Below are positions 31,334 to 43,554 of a stretch of DNA of 64,000 nt, in pieces. The translations under genes and the position numbers were made by a program. The DNA comes from Diabrotica undecimpunctata. Its lineage: Eukaryota > Arthropoda > Insecta > Coleoptera > Chrysomelidae. The DNA lies in contig NC_092804.1 of NCBI RefSeq assembly GCF_040954645.1, positions 143,167,108 to 143,231,107 on the forward strand. Direction: 5' to 3'. How positions within the stretch are numbered: position 1 is the first letter of the stretch; each line of letters begins with the position of its first letter. Under the pieces are notes generated by a model. That model searched no databases and had not been told where the DNA came from. It saw nothing but the letters and a program-made list of their open reading frames with translations.

Positions 31334-33592
31334 GTAAGTACCAGACGTTCTACCGAGATTTGTTAGTGGTTAATTTATATAGTAAATATGCAACAGATAA
31401 ATACAGGACGAATACTGTTTGTCGTAAATAAGAAAGTGGTATTTCCAGGTTATTTTAGAACATTAATGTCCTTATTGTTTTATTTCCTTTCTCTTTTATA
31501 GCAAAAACAATATTCTATTATAAATTCTAAAAGGTTTAGAGAACAGGTCGGTATCTACATTAATATCGTTAATCGTTCTCTTTACTGCTAGCTCATCCAA
31601 ATTGTTGTATGTTCTTACACATTTCTTATTTTTAGATGTTTCGGTATTGTGGAATACCCAAAAATTCTCAATATTTTTCTCTAGAAAAACATCTTCAAAG
31701 TATTCACTCGTCGTTTCCACACTTTATTAACTGTTTACAGTGTTAATAACTATAGATGTTTATAGGAAAATTGTGGAAGTCTACTTTGTATTGTTTTGTA
31801 ATAATTGCACCCGTCAGTGTTTTTAAGACCTTTATTACCTTTTTTTTGGCCTCTTTTTGTCTACTCGGGTGCAATTTTCTAATCAATTTAGGCATTTAGG
31901 CATTCCTAACTCAGGCATGTTATGTTACCATAACGGCCACATATATGAAGAGTATCTCATTTCAGTTCGAGCTACCACATGCATTCCCGATGAGAGGTCA
32001 AACTTCGAAACATTTCTTCTTCTTCTTTTTTTTATGTAGACATGACTCTATATTCCGGAGATTCCGTATTAAGTCCTTCGACTTTGATTTCAAAACACGT
32101 GTATAATAATGGTGGAGCTCGAATTGAAAGGAATACCAGTAGTTCAAATTGCCTTTCTGAGTTTTTAATTGACTTTCTCTTTTAGGATTTTGTGTTTTGC
32201 TATTTATGTGAAAAAATTTGTTTCTGTCATCCTCAAATAATTCTCTTATGTACTCACTTCATCCCTTAATTTTCTTTTATAAATCTATAACAATTTTTCC
32301 TCTTGTGTTCTTAAATAATTCTTTCCTTTTAGTTTGTATCATATCCTTTACTATAAGTATTATGTGTATTAATTGAATCATACTTCCTGTCATAGATTCT
32401 TTGGCTTTCTCAATTCTTTTTTTATATTTCATTCTATTACGGATCTCCCCGCCTTTGTTCCAAACAAGTTAGACTTGACTTCTGATCTGTTTACATCAGA
32501 GCTGTTTCTGTGCAATTTTGAGAATTTGAGATACCACTTTCACTGTTGCTAATAGAAGAAATATTTCAAAACATTAATTTTAGATATATCACTTGGAAAT
32601 TTCAGTCCAGAATTAAATATATTCAAATATAAATCACAAATTATTACCTCCATTAAATAACATTTACACTTATACGATAGGTTAAGTTTTATTCTAAACC
32701 ATAAATTTTGTTATATTGGCAACATTAATTTTGTCGATAAATTGCATCAAAATAACCTGAAAAATGGAACAGGTTCTAATTGTTCCTCTAACACAGATAT
32801 TGCATGGAAATATCGACTAGGCATGCGCAGTTGCATAATTTGTCTTGCATAGCATGACAATTGCATAATGTAAAGTCGACTTAAGGTCTCATGTTTTCAG
32901 GTCGCGCAAGCGCCCCTAACGTGACTTAACGGCCACTTACGTAGCCGGGACATAAATGAAACATTTGTCCGTGCCAGAATACTAATATCTGTCTTATATA
33001 TATTCTGGAATTTTCCAGATTTCAAATGCATTTTGCTTTAAAAGATCCATATTATAATGATGTAGAAATAAGTCAATATAATTGTTTTAATGGACACACC
33101 AATTTATCTACTGGAAATTTCACGTATTATTCACGTTTTTTACATAAATTTGCGAACTAAAATTCCTTTCTATTGATTGCTTACAAAAAATATAAAAATG
33201 TTTATTCAATAAACTTATTTTTAGCCAGCATTTGAAATATATTATGGTTGCGTCGTTTAACTTATCGCGGAGACAGAAGGAGACGGTACTTTGTCGTTAT
33301 CATTTACAAAAAAAAATCGGTGTAATTGTTATTAAAAAACTATTACGTTATTTCATACTATTAGTAATATAAGTAAACGTTTTTCATTAAAAATGTATCT
33401 TTGTTAATAAAAACTTACGATTTACATTAGCATTTATGTTAATAGTTATGATAAAACCTTTTTGAGAATAAACCCCAAATAGACATAAAGGAAGATATTT
33501 TGAAAATAGCTTCCGATTTTAAAGTATAAATTTTAATAATAAAGGGTTTATCTTACAATTTGTGGTTTCTTACAATTCCCAAGAGATACTAG
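31334..33592. other. Second intron, AT-rich, nothing recognised
   Basis: It starts with the donor GTAAGT. A 74-codon minus frame at 31720-31496 (METTSEYFEDVFLEKNIENF...) has no known motif. A GC-richer patch at 32860-32960 (GGTCGCGCAAGCGCCCC) is unexplained. Confidence 0.45.
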
Positions 33593-33735
33593 AATACATA
33601 TGTTGATTTATCGTGAGGACATTATACTAGAACTTAATGATACTGAGGGGCCGCTTAGAACTATATGTCCACTGGACATGATTGGTGTGTCCTATTATAG
33701 TGTCCTCGCGATAAAGAAACACATATGTTCCTGGA
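33593..33735. repeat. Short palindromic element, ~143 bp
   Basis: The arms ACATATGTTGATTTATCGTG-AGGACATTATA and TATAGTGTCCTCGCGATAAAG...ACATATGT are inverted repeats of about 35 bp. They surround a GC-richer core (TGAGGGGCCGCTTAG, TGTCCACTGGACA). This could be a tiny foldback element or a solo hairpin. Confidence 0.65.
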
Positions 33736-33974
33736 TATTCTATAACTTCGTCTACCTCTTTTATCCAAAGTTCAGTTCGAACTCTCTTATTTTTAACCAT
33801 GGACATCCTTCTAGTATATCTGCTATCACTGTTTCTTTTTACATGTTCTAATCATGTTTGCATGTTTATTCTGGTGAGTAGACTTCATCTTTGAACAGAG
33901 ACCGAGGCATATTATCTGTTGTAACTACATCACTGCTAGTTCTTTTATTAACTTACTGCTCTGTGATATTACTT
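33736..33974. other. Spacer, nothing recognised
   Basis: AT-rich, without a coding signal. Confidence 0.4.
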
Positions 33975-34300
33975 CGTTATCATCATCATCTTTGGCTCGA
34001 CAATCCTCCTGGATCCTGGTCTGCTCTAAGATTCGTCACCATTCTGTTCGGTTTCTGGCAACCTTCTGATTTTAAGTATCCCTAAGTCGGTCTTAACTCC
34101 ATCTTAACTTCATCTAACCACCTAATTCGCGGTCGATCTTTGCTTCTTCCACCTATAGGTGTTCCTGTCGTTAGGTTCTTAGCAATCGTATTGTCTGGCA
34201 TTCGCATTATCTGTCCAGCCCATCGCTGTTTTAATCTGGTTTATTAAAGAGTTGGTATAATTCGAAATGATATCTTTTGCGCCACTGACCTTAAAGCATA
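33975..34300 (-). mobile_element. RTE-type LINE 3' end
   Basis: The minus strand shows the RWAGQIMRMPDNT-type block, a GRSKDRPRIRWL-like basic segment (about 34110-34150) and the EEDQDPGGLSSQR-like end beside an ATGATGATGATA tail at 33979-33990. It is the same 3' UTR family as 10106-10180 (GGCTCGACAAT). The frames are broken. Confidence 0.65.
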
Positions 34301-34390
34301 AGCTAATGTACATCGGACACCTAATGTCCGATTTAATGATTTGATGACTTGACGATCGAGCATAAGCTAATGTACATCGGACACCTAATG
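34298..34390. repeat. 31-bp direct duplication, 62-bp spacing
   Basis: GCATAAGCTAATGTACATCG-GACACCTAATG occurs at 34298 and again at 34360. The first copy runs into CGGACACCTAATGTCCG, a short palindrome. Confidence 0.8.
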
Positions 34391-34514
34391 GGAGGGGATA
34401 TATATATTTTGGCTCAAGAATCTACGCCAATGGCTCAGCAAAACATCGTTCGAAATCTTCAGAGCCACTATTTTACGTTTAACTAGTGCTAATTTGACCT
34501 TCTGAGAAAGAGCG

Positions 34515-34690
34515 TTCAATGAGGAGAAGAATCTGCTTTTGTTTCTGCGATGGTAATCTACCTCATTCTTCTTTTGTCGTCATGTGACTTAGATCTTCAG
34601 GATCCTGTGTAATCACTACTTGATTATCTACAAAGGTTAGTGCATTTAGGTATTCGTTTCTTAGTAGTATCCCCATTCCTTTGTTCTTTT
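34515..34690 (-). mobile_element. LINE reverse transcriptase palm scrap
   Basis: The minus strand reads GILLRNEYLNALTFVDNQVV and ITQDPEDLSHMT. It matches the catalytic region of RTE-type enzymes with F/YADD changed to FVDN. Confidence 0.55.
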
Positions 34691-34794
34691 TTTTTTTCAA
34701 ATATTTTTTTCAACTAAAATTTAAATAGTATTGTATACTTGAATACTGTATTTGTAAAATTTTCAAACAACGGCAAAACAATTAAAATAATATA
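34691..34794. other. AT-rich spacer
   Basis: Nothing is recognised here. Confidence 0.4.
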
Positions 34795-35000
34795 AGATAT
34801 GCTGACGATACAGTCGTTACTGCCAACAGTATAAACAGAAGAACAAGGAGCTGATGCAAAGGATCAAAGAGCAAATATAATGGCGAATATAATAAGCGAA
34901 GGAAAAATTCAGTTAAAGAGGTCAATAGGAAGAAGACAGAATTCCTTTAAGGATATAAGCCGATGTCTCGGCAAAACATCATTCTGAATTTCACGTCTAA
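34795..35000 (+). mobile_element. LINE palm scrap
   Basis: The + strand reads NIRYADDTVVTANSINRR (catalytic YADD intact), then decays. A following CTCGGCAAAACATCATTCTG phrase resembles 34432-34452, suggesting two related repeat pieces near each other. Confidence 0.55.
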
Positions 35001-35044
35001 GTATTGCAAGTTGGCTCGCCAATCTTCGAAGGGAGACGGTGCAA

Positions 35045-36110
35045 AGATAAGTAGGAGATTTTGAAAAAGCCTTTGATCGCGTATAGCATACCAAATTACC
35101 GTTTTGCAAAACATCCAACTAGATGACACAGGCAACAAACTTATTGCCAAACTTTATTGGAACAAACAGCCATTATTAGTACAAACAACAGAGAATCGAA
35201 GAAAATCAGTATTGAACGAGGCGTAAGACAGGGTTGTATACTCTCTTCCTCCCTCTTTGACGTGTATTCTGAGAAAATACTTAGGGAGAATTTAAAAGAT
35301 CAAAAATATTTATCATGGGAAGAGAAATAATTAACGATATACTATACTCTGACGATACTGGGATTATAGCTGAAAATATCAACCTACTGGAACTAATTAA
35401 TAGAGTTGACATAGAAGGCAGAAATTGGGAACGGTCCATAAACATCCACAAAACTAAATATATGGTGAATAGTAAAGAGTATATCGGCCCAACCCAACTG
35501 ATATTAAACCAAAAAACACTGGAAAGAGTACAACGATTCAAATACCTTGGATCTTGGATGACTAAAATTAAGATCCGTCATTTGTCAAATCAGATGTCGA
35601 ATTGAACAGACAAAAAGGACATTTCACTCAATTCATATTATCCAATAACTCATTGAATTTGGAATTCCGTAAAAAGTTTGTAAGATGCTATGTATGGTTT
35701 GTACTTTGGTATGGATATGAAACTTGGACTTTGAATAACGATACCATGAATAAAATCGAGTTATTTGAAATTTGGTTGTATGGAAGGATACCCAAAATAT
35801 CATTGAACAGCAGAACCATAAAAGAAGAAGTTCTTTAAAGACTAGGACACCAACGAACTCTATTAAATATCAGTAAACTAGAATATCTTGGACATTATAG
35901 TCAGACTACCAAGATATGAGATTTTTCGGCTAATTCTCAACGGTAAAAATGAAAGAAAGGAATGGATAGGGCGGAAGAAACTCTCCTGGTTGAGAAATTT
36001 GAGGTTTAAAAGCAAACCAATTGCTACTCATAGTCCAAAACCGCGATAAATATAAGAATATGATCATGGTAGTCGTCGACGACGTTTCCTAGGGATATGA
36101 CACCCTAAGA
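35045..36110 (+). mobile_element. RTE/BovB-like LINE, C-terminal two thirds of the reverse transcriptase, frameshifted
   Basis: Across frames the + strand reads DFEKAFDRV (palm A, 35058-35084), then KSVLNEA and the region of the GCILS motif. YSDDTGIIAENINLLELINR (YADD changed to YSDD) follows at 35344. Next are INIHKTKYMVNSKEYI, LERVQRFKYLGSWMT and, in new frames, WYGYETWTLN, ISKLEYLGH and GRKKLSWLRN. The order is correct for one element with several frameshifts. It is a better preserved relative of the fragments at 25300 and 36939. Confidence 0.8.
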
Positions 36111-36938
36111 AGGAGATATATTGTGGAATTTAAAAACAGTGTTTTATTTTATGTTAATAGTGAGGCTTTTAATATAGAAACTTATTTGCGTCATTTATAT
36201 TGGCCTTAAATGTTCTATAAATATTTTTGTTAGTCTTGTTGCTAATTGTAAATACATCAATTAATTTTTACACCAATGCTACCATATAAACTATATTAAA
36301 TGAAAGGTTCCTTTATATCATTATCAGTTTAGTTGATTTTAGAGGAAAAAACTGATCTCTTTAACCATTGCAGCAATATTACCCATTTGTTCGCGGTTTT
36401 ATATACATCACCGCCTAATTATTGTAATGTAGCTTTAATATTGTATTTTTTGGTTTGGAATTCTAGCGGAACAAGTTATTTAATATTTGCTAATTATGTT
36501 GGCTGATACAATATTTATGAGTATGACGGCATTTCCGGCATTTTTTGAAATAACCTTACAGATATTGCAAATGTTTGTTTAGATTATAGGCGTATATACA
36601 AAGAAGGTATTATTGACTAGTTACACAACTACACAGGAAAACTATTTTTCAGAAATGGAAGTATTTAAAGTGTAAATTATATAAATGTCCTAATGATATT
36701 GATGAGCTTCTTTAACATACAGTGCTGAAACATTGTTAGGTTAAATAAGACAAATAAATGCATAAGGTCCAGAAATATATATTCTTGTATTATGGTATTT
36801 TTTCCAAACTAATGTTAATACAACTTTTTCAGCTTCCGTGCGATACATTTTTCTGTACAATTAGTTTCTATGCAGCCATAGAAGTAGAGAAAATTTGGGT
36901 CTGAAGCTATTTCCTTATAGTCATTTAGTTTTTATCAA
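36111..36938. other. AT-rich DNA, nothing recognised
   Basis: No open frame above background. Confidence 0.45.
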
Positions 36939-37290
36939 TTATATCTCGTTTCTGGAAGTCATCACTTCTTTAAACGCTTCCCTATCTTTTGCAACTTGAA
37001 ATATCTGTTCAACACGGAGGTTAGTCCAATCTCTGATATTCTTTAGCCAAGATTTCTTCTTCCATCCCAAGCTTTTTCTTCCCTCTATTCTTCCTTGCAT
37101 GATGACGTGCAGTAGAGAGTATTTATCGTTTCGAAGTATATGGCCCAGATACGATGTCTTTCTTATTTTAATTGTGTTCATAAGCTTTCTGCCATGCCCA
37201 ACTAGTCTTAATACTTCTTCGTTTGAGACATTTGCAGTCCAAGGAATTTTAAGAATACGCCTATATAGCCACATTTCGAATGCCTCATGT
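36939..37290 (-). mobile_element. RTE/BovB-like LINE C-terminus, frame intact
   Basis: An uninterrupted 111-codon minus frame carries MWLYRRILKIPWTANVSNEE, TSYLGHILRNDKY, HVIMQGRIEGRKSLG and NIRDWTNLRVEQIFQVAKDR. This is the full C-terminal tail of the enzyme without stops, so the copy is relatively young. The catalytic part is absent. A short duplication (ATGCCTCATGTA at 37281 and 37310) marks its 5' edge. Confidence 0.8.
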
Positions 37291-37554
37291 AAAATGGCTT
37301 ATTCTAAATGCCTCATGTAGTTTTGGCTAAATTGAGGCGTTTTTTCAGGAACATGAACTAGAAGTTAGGTTGAAAATATTGTAGGATTTATTGACAATCT
37401 GGTGTTATGACCAGTAACTCCTATTATTACTCCCCTATAAGTATAAAATATGAGAGCACCTCTTGTGATTTATGCGATTTCATTTTTGTTCACTCGCACT
37501 TCTTCTAATGCCGACTCCACAAATGTAAGTTGGTTATAACCATTGCAAATTCGT
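37291..37554. other. Spacer, nothing recognised
   Basis: AT-rich, no coding signal. Confidence 0.4.
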
Positions 37555-39400
37555 ATAGATCTTCTGCTTTTTTAAATCTTTTTATTTAATCCGGTCCAGT
37601 CGCGAATGTTTTTAATAGCAATCAAAAGTTCTCTGCCCCTTCCCATTCTGTGCAAAACCATTTCGTTCGTAATATGATCTGTCCATGGTATTTTAAAAAT
37701 CTAAAAGTCCACATCTCAAAATTTTCCAGCTTTCATTAAGTTCATTTAGCTCATTAAGTTAGCAATAACAGTCCAAGCTTCGGCGTCATAAAGGAGAATA
37801 GAGTGGATATAACATAACATTTTACTATCCAATATCGGATTTGCAGATTGAGTTTTTGGTTGCTTAGAAATTTCCTCATTTTCAAAAAGACTGCTCTTGA
37901 TTGCTCTATTCTTTATCGAATTTTTGATTACGGATATAGATCTTCAGTAATTCAGACTCCTAAATATTACATTTTGTCTACTTGTTCAATATCTTTATTT
38001 TTTATCTAGATCGTTGTTATGACTTTACCCGTCTTACCGATAACCATGTTTTTCCAGTCATTATTGCTAAAAATAAGAAAGACTGGAGAAATTTGAAAGA
38101 AATTTGCAATACTATGCAACAGTTTGCTTTAACAATAACTATACAGAAAACAAAAAACATGGGTAAAGTCATAACAACGATCTAGATAAAAAATAAAGAT
38201 ATTCAACAAGTAGACAAAATGTAATATTTAGGAGTCTGGATTACTGAAGATCTATATTCGTAATCATAAATTAGATAAAGAATAGAGCAATCAAGAGCAG
38301 TCTTTTTGAAAATGAGGAAATTTCTGAGTAACCAAAAACTCAATCTGAAAGTCCGATATCGAATAGTAAAATGTTATGTCATATCCACTCTATTCTCCTT
38401 TATGGCGCCTAAGCTTGGACTGTTATTGCTAACTTAATGTGCTAAATGAACTTAATCCAAACTGTCTTATTACTCGTATCCACTTCACATTTTATGAATA
38501 TCTTGTATGTATTACGTTTCAAAATGTTTGCAATAATTGTAAAACTAATCAATATATAGTCCTTAAAGTGTTTGGGGTTCTTGATTTTTGGTAGTATAAC
38601 AAAGCTCTATAGTAGCCATAGCCAGATATAGGTATTTCGCCAGGTTTGTTACTTAAAAGAAGAGTATAGTTATTTCGCTTAAATAATCCTCATCTATAAG
38701 TTTAATTAGCTCGATGTGAACTTTATCTGGAGCAGGGCTGCCTCCAGATTTCGAGTTTCAAGTTGTTTATAGCATATTGGACTTCAGATTTTAATATTAT
38801 TGCGGCTTCCTCGCTGTCTATTTAAAAATAACCTAACATAACCTAAAATGGAACTTCAGCAAGTATTCTTTGTCCTTCAATCCATTGCCAGGTTGTCGCA
38901 AATTTGTGTTTGTTCCGTCTTTGTGTCCATAAAAAGATCTTCAAAATATATAGAGTCCATATTTGTTTTATTTCATCTGGGTTGTTAATAGGGCATTGTT
39001 TTTGTCAATTAATCGGTTACGTGTTTTTGTTCGCGATTTTGCAGATAACTCTTTAACTTTTTTTATGTAAATTTTAACGAATCTGTTTTTTCTGTAATTC
39101 CTCCATCTAAATTCATGTTTCCTTCATCCACTTTTTTTAGCCTCTTTTATTTTATTCCTTATTAATTTATGTTTTCTCTGTATTCATCTGAGGTTTTATT
39201 TCTATATTTTCTTCTTTGTTTCATGACTTCCAATATTTCCTCAATAATTTAGGTTTGTGGCTTTCTTCTTTCTTTTGTAGAGTTTCTTTCTGTGTCTTTA
39301 TAACAGAATCTTTGATTTTGCTCCACATAATATTTATATTCTTAGTGTTTTTCATTTCTAATGTTAATCTTTTTATTTCTTGATTTGTTCAAGTTAGAGT
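37555..39400 (-). mobile_element. RTE-type LINE with an internal inverted duplication
   Basis: From 39400 down to 38460 the minus strand reads a KVKELSAKSRTKTRNRLIDK-like linker and AAIILKSEVQYAINNLK. The fingers follow, degraded (GEIPISGYGYYRALLYYQKS, then IIHTRY). From 38030 to 37555 the later YLGVWITED and RIVKCYVISTL-type segments run on the minus strand. In between, 38158-38445 carries the same segments on the + strand (YLGVWITEDLYS, KMRKFLSNQKLNLKVRYRIV). One element therefore holds an inverted copy of part of itself. All frames are broken. Confidence 0.75.
37742..38445. repeat. Inverted repeat, ~290-bp arms of LINE sequence
   Basis: 37742-38030 and 38158-38445 are near-identical inverted copies (AGTTAGCAATAACAGTCCAA against TTGGACTGTTATTGCTAACT; GTTGTTATGACTTTACCC against GGGTAAAGTCATAACAAC). 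They flank a ~127-bp single-copy spacer that is also LINE coding sequence (AKNKKDWRNLKEICNTMQQF). Confidence 0.88.
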
Positions 39401-41745
39401 CTCAGTACGTATTTGGTTTATCCTGAGCAACTGAGTATTCGCCTTAATATTTTTTGATTTTATTATCTTTTTTACCCTCAGTTTCATTGTTGGTACAAGA
39501 AAGTAATGCTGTGATGAGACGTCTGCACATTTTTAATAGACTACAATTATTTATTTTCCATATTTTACGTATAAATGAATACTCATTTTCAAAATTACGT
39601 TGTGTTTTCCTTTTTTTCTGTTCGTTAAAGTTACAGTATCAATAATAACTGTAGTATTTTTTTATCAATTAATCTAAATTTATTTACTTGTAAATATTAA
39701 TTTTAATTAAATATTAATTTTATAAATAAACTTCAATAAAAAATTAATTTAATAAATCCCTGATCGATTACTTATTAAGTCATTTTCAATCATAACTTCG
39801 GAGTTACTTGACCAATCTTAATGTTTTTCTCTTAAAATACGCGTCTTTTGTTGAACTTTCTTCATAAGTTTGGAAAAAATGTTAATTAAAAAGTGAAAAA
39901 GTTATTGTATTTGTTTATTAGCTTAAAAATTGTACAGTTGTCTAAAAAAACTTATTTAACTGATTTCAATGGTTATTATTCCTAATAATATTTTCAGAGC
40001 GATTAAAGCAAAAAACTAGGATTATATACGATTTACCCAACCCAAAACAGATACCGCCTGGTCCATTATGAAAAACCAGGTATTAGGTATATTCATTACA
40101 GAAAAACACTATTAAGTTACAAAAGCACTGAATCCAATAAAACGACCTCACCTAAAATAAGATCTTTCCAAACTAAACCTTTGTCTCATAGTTTTTTGCT
40201 CGCAATTTTTATTTTGATATTTTATATAATAATGATGTGTTTAATGCAAAAAATGCTATAATTAATATATTTAAAAGTATACTGGCATTGATGTAATTTG
40301 CTTATTTTAGATAATTAATAATGACCCTGTTAATCTAAATTCGAGCAAATTGACCCGAGGATATTTAAAATTATATTTTGGAAGATCACAATGCATATCG
40401 GTCGTTTTATGAATTTTTTTATTGCCGGCGAGAAACTTGACTCAAGGTTATTTTTTCGTAATGGTTAATTTAATTTGTAGTCTGTTTTTCATTTTTCTTG
40501 TTTGATAATATCATTGCTGTGAAGTGTGATATGCTATGACCCTATTTTGGTTGATATTTTGATATACAGGGTGACATAAAATATTTAATGTAGCTGTATT
40601 AATGTTTTTTGATCTTAGTTGTTTATTTTTATTACTTTTACCGTAAGAACATAAATGTAATTACATTTTTCGATTTGGTCTTTCAACGGTACCTGGTAGA
40701 ATTAAAAAATTTAGGTTAATCTCTTATTCTTCGTACACTGAATTTGGACTAATCTAGACCTGTCTGAACTCCGAATGATCTAAAATCTAGAATAAAATCA
40801 ACAATCAATATGAATTTTATGTAAGAATTAACAATATCTACAATTCATAGTTTTTGACAAATCGAGTATACCACTGAAAAAACTTAATATTTGATTATTG
40901 TATTCTTGATTCTAGTTTATTTAGAACAGAATACAGAATAACTTTTCATAAAACCAAAAATAAATTAAATTAAATTAAAACCAAATTACTACTATTTGCT
41001 TTTTTTAATCCTAATTCCATAGCTAATTGCACTTATTTTGCAGTAAATAGAACCAAAGATAATGTGTCCTAGAAAAATGTCAGCAATAAGGAAGTATGTC
41101 GTAATTGACTGCCAAATTTTATTTAATAATTTTAATTTTTGTTACTGTTAATGAGATAAATAAATGTATTATTTTGGTGCCCGATGTTAAAAACTGAATG
41201 GCAAAATATTGATTGACCAGTAATTAATTTAAAAATTTTTATTGAAGTTTCTTGACAGTGGGAGTATTATTTCACACAAATGGTGATGGCACAAAAACTT
41301 CTTTATAATTACTAATATTTCCATTTGCAAATACGAATCTATAAACGACTATAACCTTATAAAAAATACCATTTAAACCTTTGTTTTATTGACACTGTTT
41401 TCTTTGTTAACAAACTGCATGTCGATATTTTAATTTTGAAGTTACAATTAATATTGGATATGAGCACTTGTGCTTGGTTGTATAGTAATTTCCAGCCACT
41501 GACAGTCAAAATTTAAGCAATATGGCAAAAAAAATTACTTAATTTACTAGACAACTGGGACTGGAATCAGTGACTCGAGTATAATAATATAGTTTTTACA
41601 ACAATGTTCTGCACAAAAACCTGCACGAATTAATTATACATATTATATATCGATTAGAATAATAAAAATATATGAAATATATGAAAAATTACGGACAACA
41701 CTATTATGGACAGTATTCCACGTGTAAATTGTATAGAACAATAGA
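39401..41745. other. AT-rich DNA, nothing recognised
   Basis: There are only short chance frames. GATATACAGGGTGACATAAA at 40561 is a clear copy of the ACAGGGTG motif that ends many small insect transposons; no inverted partner was found nearby. Confidence 0.4.
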
Positions 41746-42896
41746 ACAAGGATCTAGGTACACCCCAGTAATATCTGCCTGAAAGCTTCGCGCAAGCGCA
41801 GTTTGGTTTTTCAATATTATACAGGTCTTTTTTCGTAAGTAAATGGGTTCACTGTAGTTAACAGTTAGTAAATGAATCCCGTACTTTGTCTAATATAGGC
41901 TGCAATGGTATTTTTGCAGCCATTTCACATTTCAGCAGGGCAATACCCACTCATTTTGTTACTTCCATGTGTTTTAAGTGATCTAATATTTTTCCCTCTT
42001 GTTTTTGTATTTGTTCTACAAATGAGGAAAAAGTTTGCTTTTTAGTAGTCATTTTCCACCCCTGAAATCTCTCAAATGTTTAAAATACAAGTGTTTCACT
42101 AGCAACGCTCAAGGAATGTTCTGTTCGGTAATGGGTAATCAGACGTTTTGACGATGGTCCTGTAAATTGACACAATGGGCACTTTAGTTCCTTATTGATT
42201 ACTGCATGTTGTGATCTTCGGTGCATAATTAATTTTGTTTAACATGTCAAACTCAGTATTACATTGTTTGCAATTAAATTTTTTCTTAGCAGAAACTAAC
42301 TATTGTAAACTGTTTAGCCTGTCTCTGTCGTGGCATATTTCTTCATTACTCAAGAGACCTGTAATTAAGTAGAAGTATATAGCAAAACAATATAAGATTT
42401 GTATTCTACCTGCATGTTTTTGTTGTATATGCATTCTGAAACTATCAACAAACACGTAAATGTCTAATTATGTTAGGTTTGGCATTGTGGTCTTACCAAG
42501 AAAAGAAATTTGGTACTTATCTGAATGCTTTCTTTTTACATGCGCCTTAAAATTGAATATTTTGGAAAAGCTCACATTGCATTCAGCACATCGTACCATT
42601 TTGTAGGGTTCAAAATTCTGATGCTCAAGTAAAAATGCCTTACTTATATTAATAAATATTATGAAAAATAACAAAAAACTGAAATTCCTAAACAGCTACT
42701 CCAAAAATAAAACATATTAACAGTAAATAATTAATTTAAAAACAAACAAAACCAGAATCGCTAAAAACAAGGTTAGAAGTTTAAATTTGAAATTTGACAC
42801 AAAACATTCGCACAGAAAATCTTAACACGAAATCCCCAATTGAGCTTGCGCGAAGCTTTCCGGCCGATAATTACTGGCGTGTACCTAGATCCTTGT
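41746..42896 (-). mobile_element. TIR DNA transposon relic carrying C2H2 zinc-finger sequence
   Basis: The left end ACAAGGATCTAGGTACACCC ... AAAGCTTCGCGCAAGCGCAG is inverted at the right end (GCTTGCGCGAAGCTTTCCGG ... TACCTAGATCCTTGT, ending 42896). The TIRs are about 55-60 bp with scattered mismatches. Minus-strand reading shows a finger VRCAECNVSFSKIFNFKAHV-KRKH (42600-42530) and further C-x-x-C pieces (FNCKQCNTEF; LKCPLCQFTGPSSKRLITHY). An F..FQGWKMTTKKQTFSSFV block comes last. Frames are broken between blocks. Zinc fingers at the N-terminus of a protein in a TIR element suggest a DNA transposase or accessory gene. I cannot name the superfamily. Confidence 0.75.
42468..42674 (-). pseudogene. 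C2H2 zinc-finger ORF of the TIR element
   Basis: A 68-codon frame with one complete classical finger: C-x2-C-x12-H-x4-H in VRCAECNVSFSKIFNFKAHV followed by KRKH. The preceding residues are hydrophobic and Asn-rich and unlikely to be coding. The frame ends soon after, and downstream finger pieces lie in other frames, so this is a remnant. The finger itself is well formed. Confidence 0.6.
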
Positions 42897-43554
42897 TTGT
42901 ATAGATACTAATATTTGAAGAGTTGACACATCTGATCATATGGACGGACAAAAAACGTTATCATGTTCCATATAAACATATATTTTTGACATAGAAAATT
43001 AAAAACAATGTACAAAATTTTTCTTTAGACTTTTGCTTCAAATTTAGCATTTTTAGATACGTCTTTTTGGTTATTTTCGATATTTTTCGTATAATACGGG
43101 GTAACATTATTTATAATAGGGTTATACAATTAGTAAATAATTTCCGGTATTTTCATAGTTGCTATAGTGTTTATAATTTTTTTGTACATTTTAATCTCTG
43201 TTGTGACTTTTGTATCTTTCACGCTCACTAATGTCAATACTTAGCATTGACATTTCATATAGGCACATATAGGATTTCTGTAAAGCTGTCCCTTTTGTTT
43301 TCTTCTTTTTCATTTTTTCTAATTTTGTCTTGATGGTACATGCCATCTTTTCTTGTCACAAAATTCTGATTTACATTATTGTTTTATTGTTAAATCATAT
43401 TCATATAAATAATTTATCCTTTTGATATAAGAAATTTCTCGAAAATCTAGAGAATTCCACCTATTTGATAAATAGTAGCATGGATTATACAGTTGTTCGT
43501 TCAAATGTGTTCGTTTGTTTATTTTATATTTTTCCTTTTTATATATATCTATAT
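42897..43554. other. AT-rich DNA, nothing recognised
   Basis: No coding signal or repeat is evident. Confidence 0.45.

Noticed and set aside
34909..35150. Two overlapping minus-strand frames of 67-69 codons
   Set aside because: They cover the junction of two + strand LINE fragments and carry no motif.
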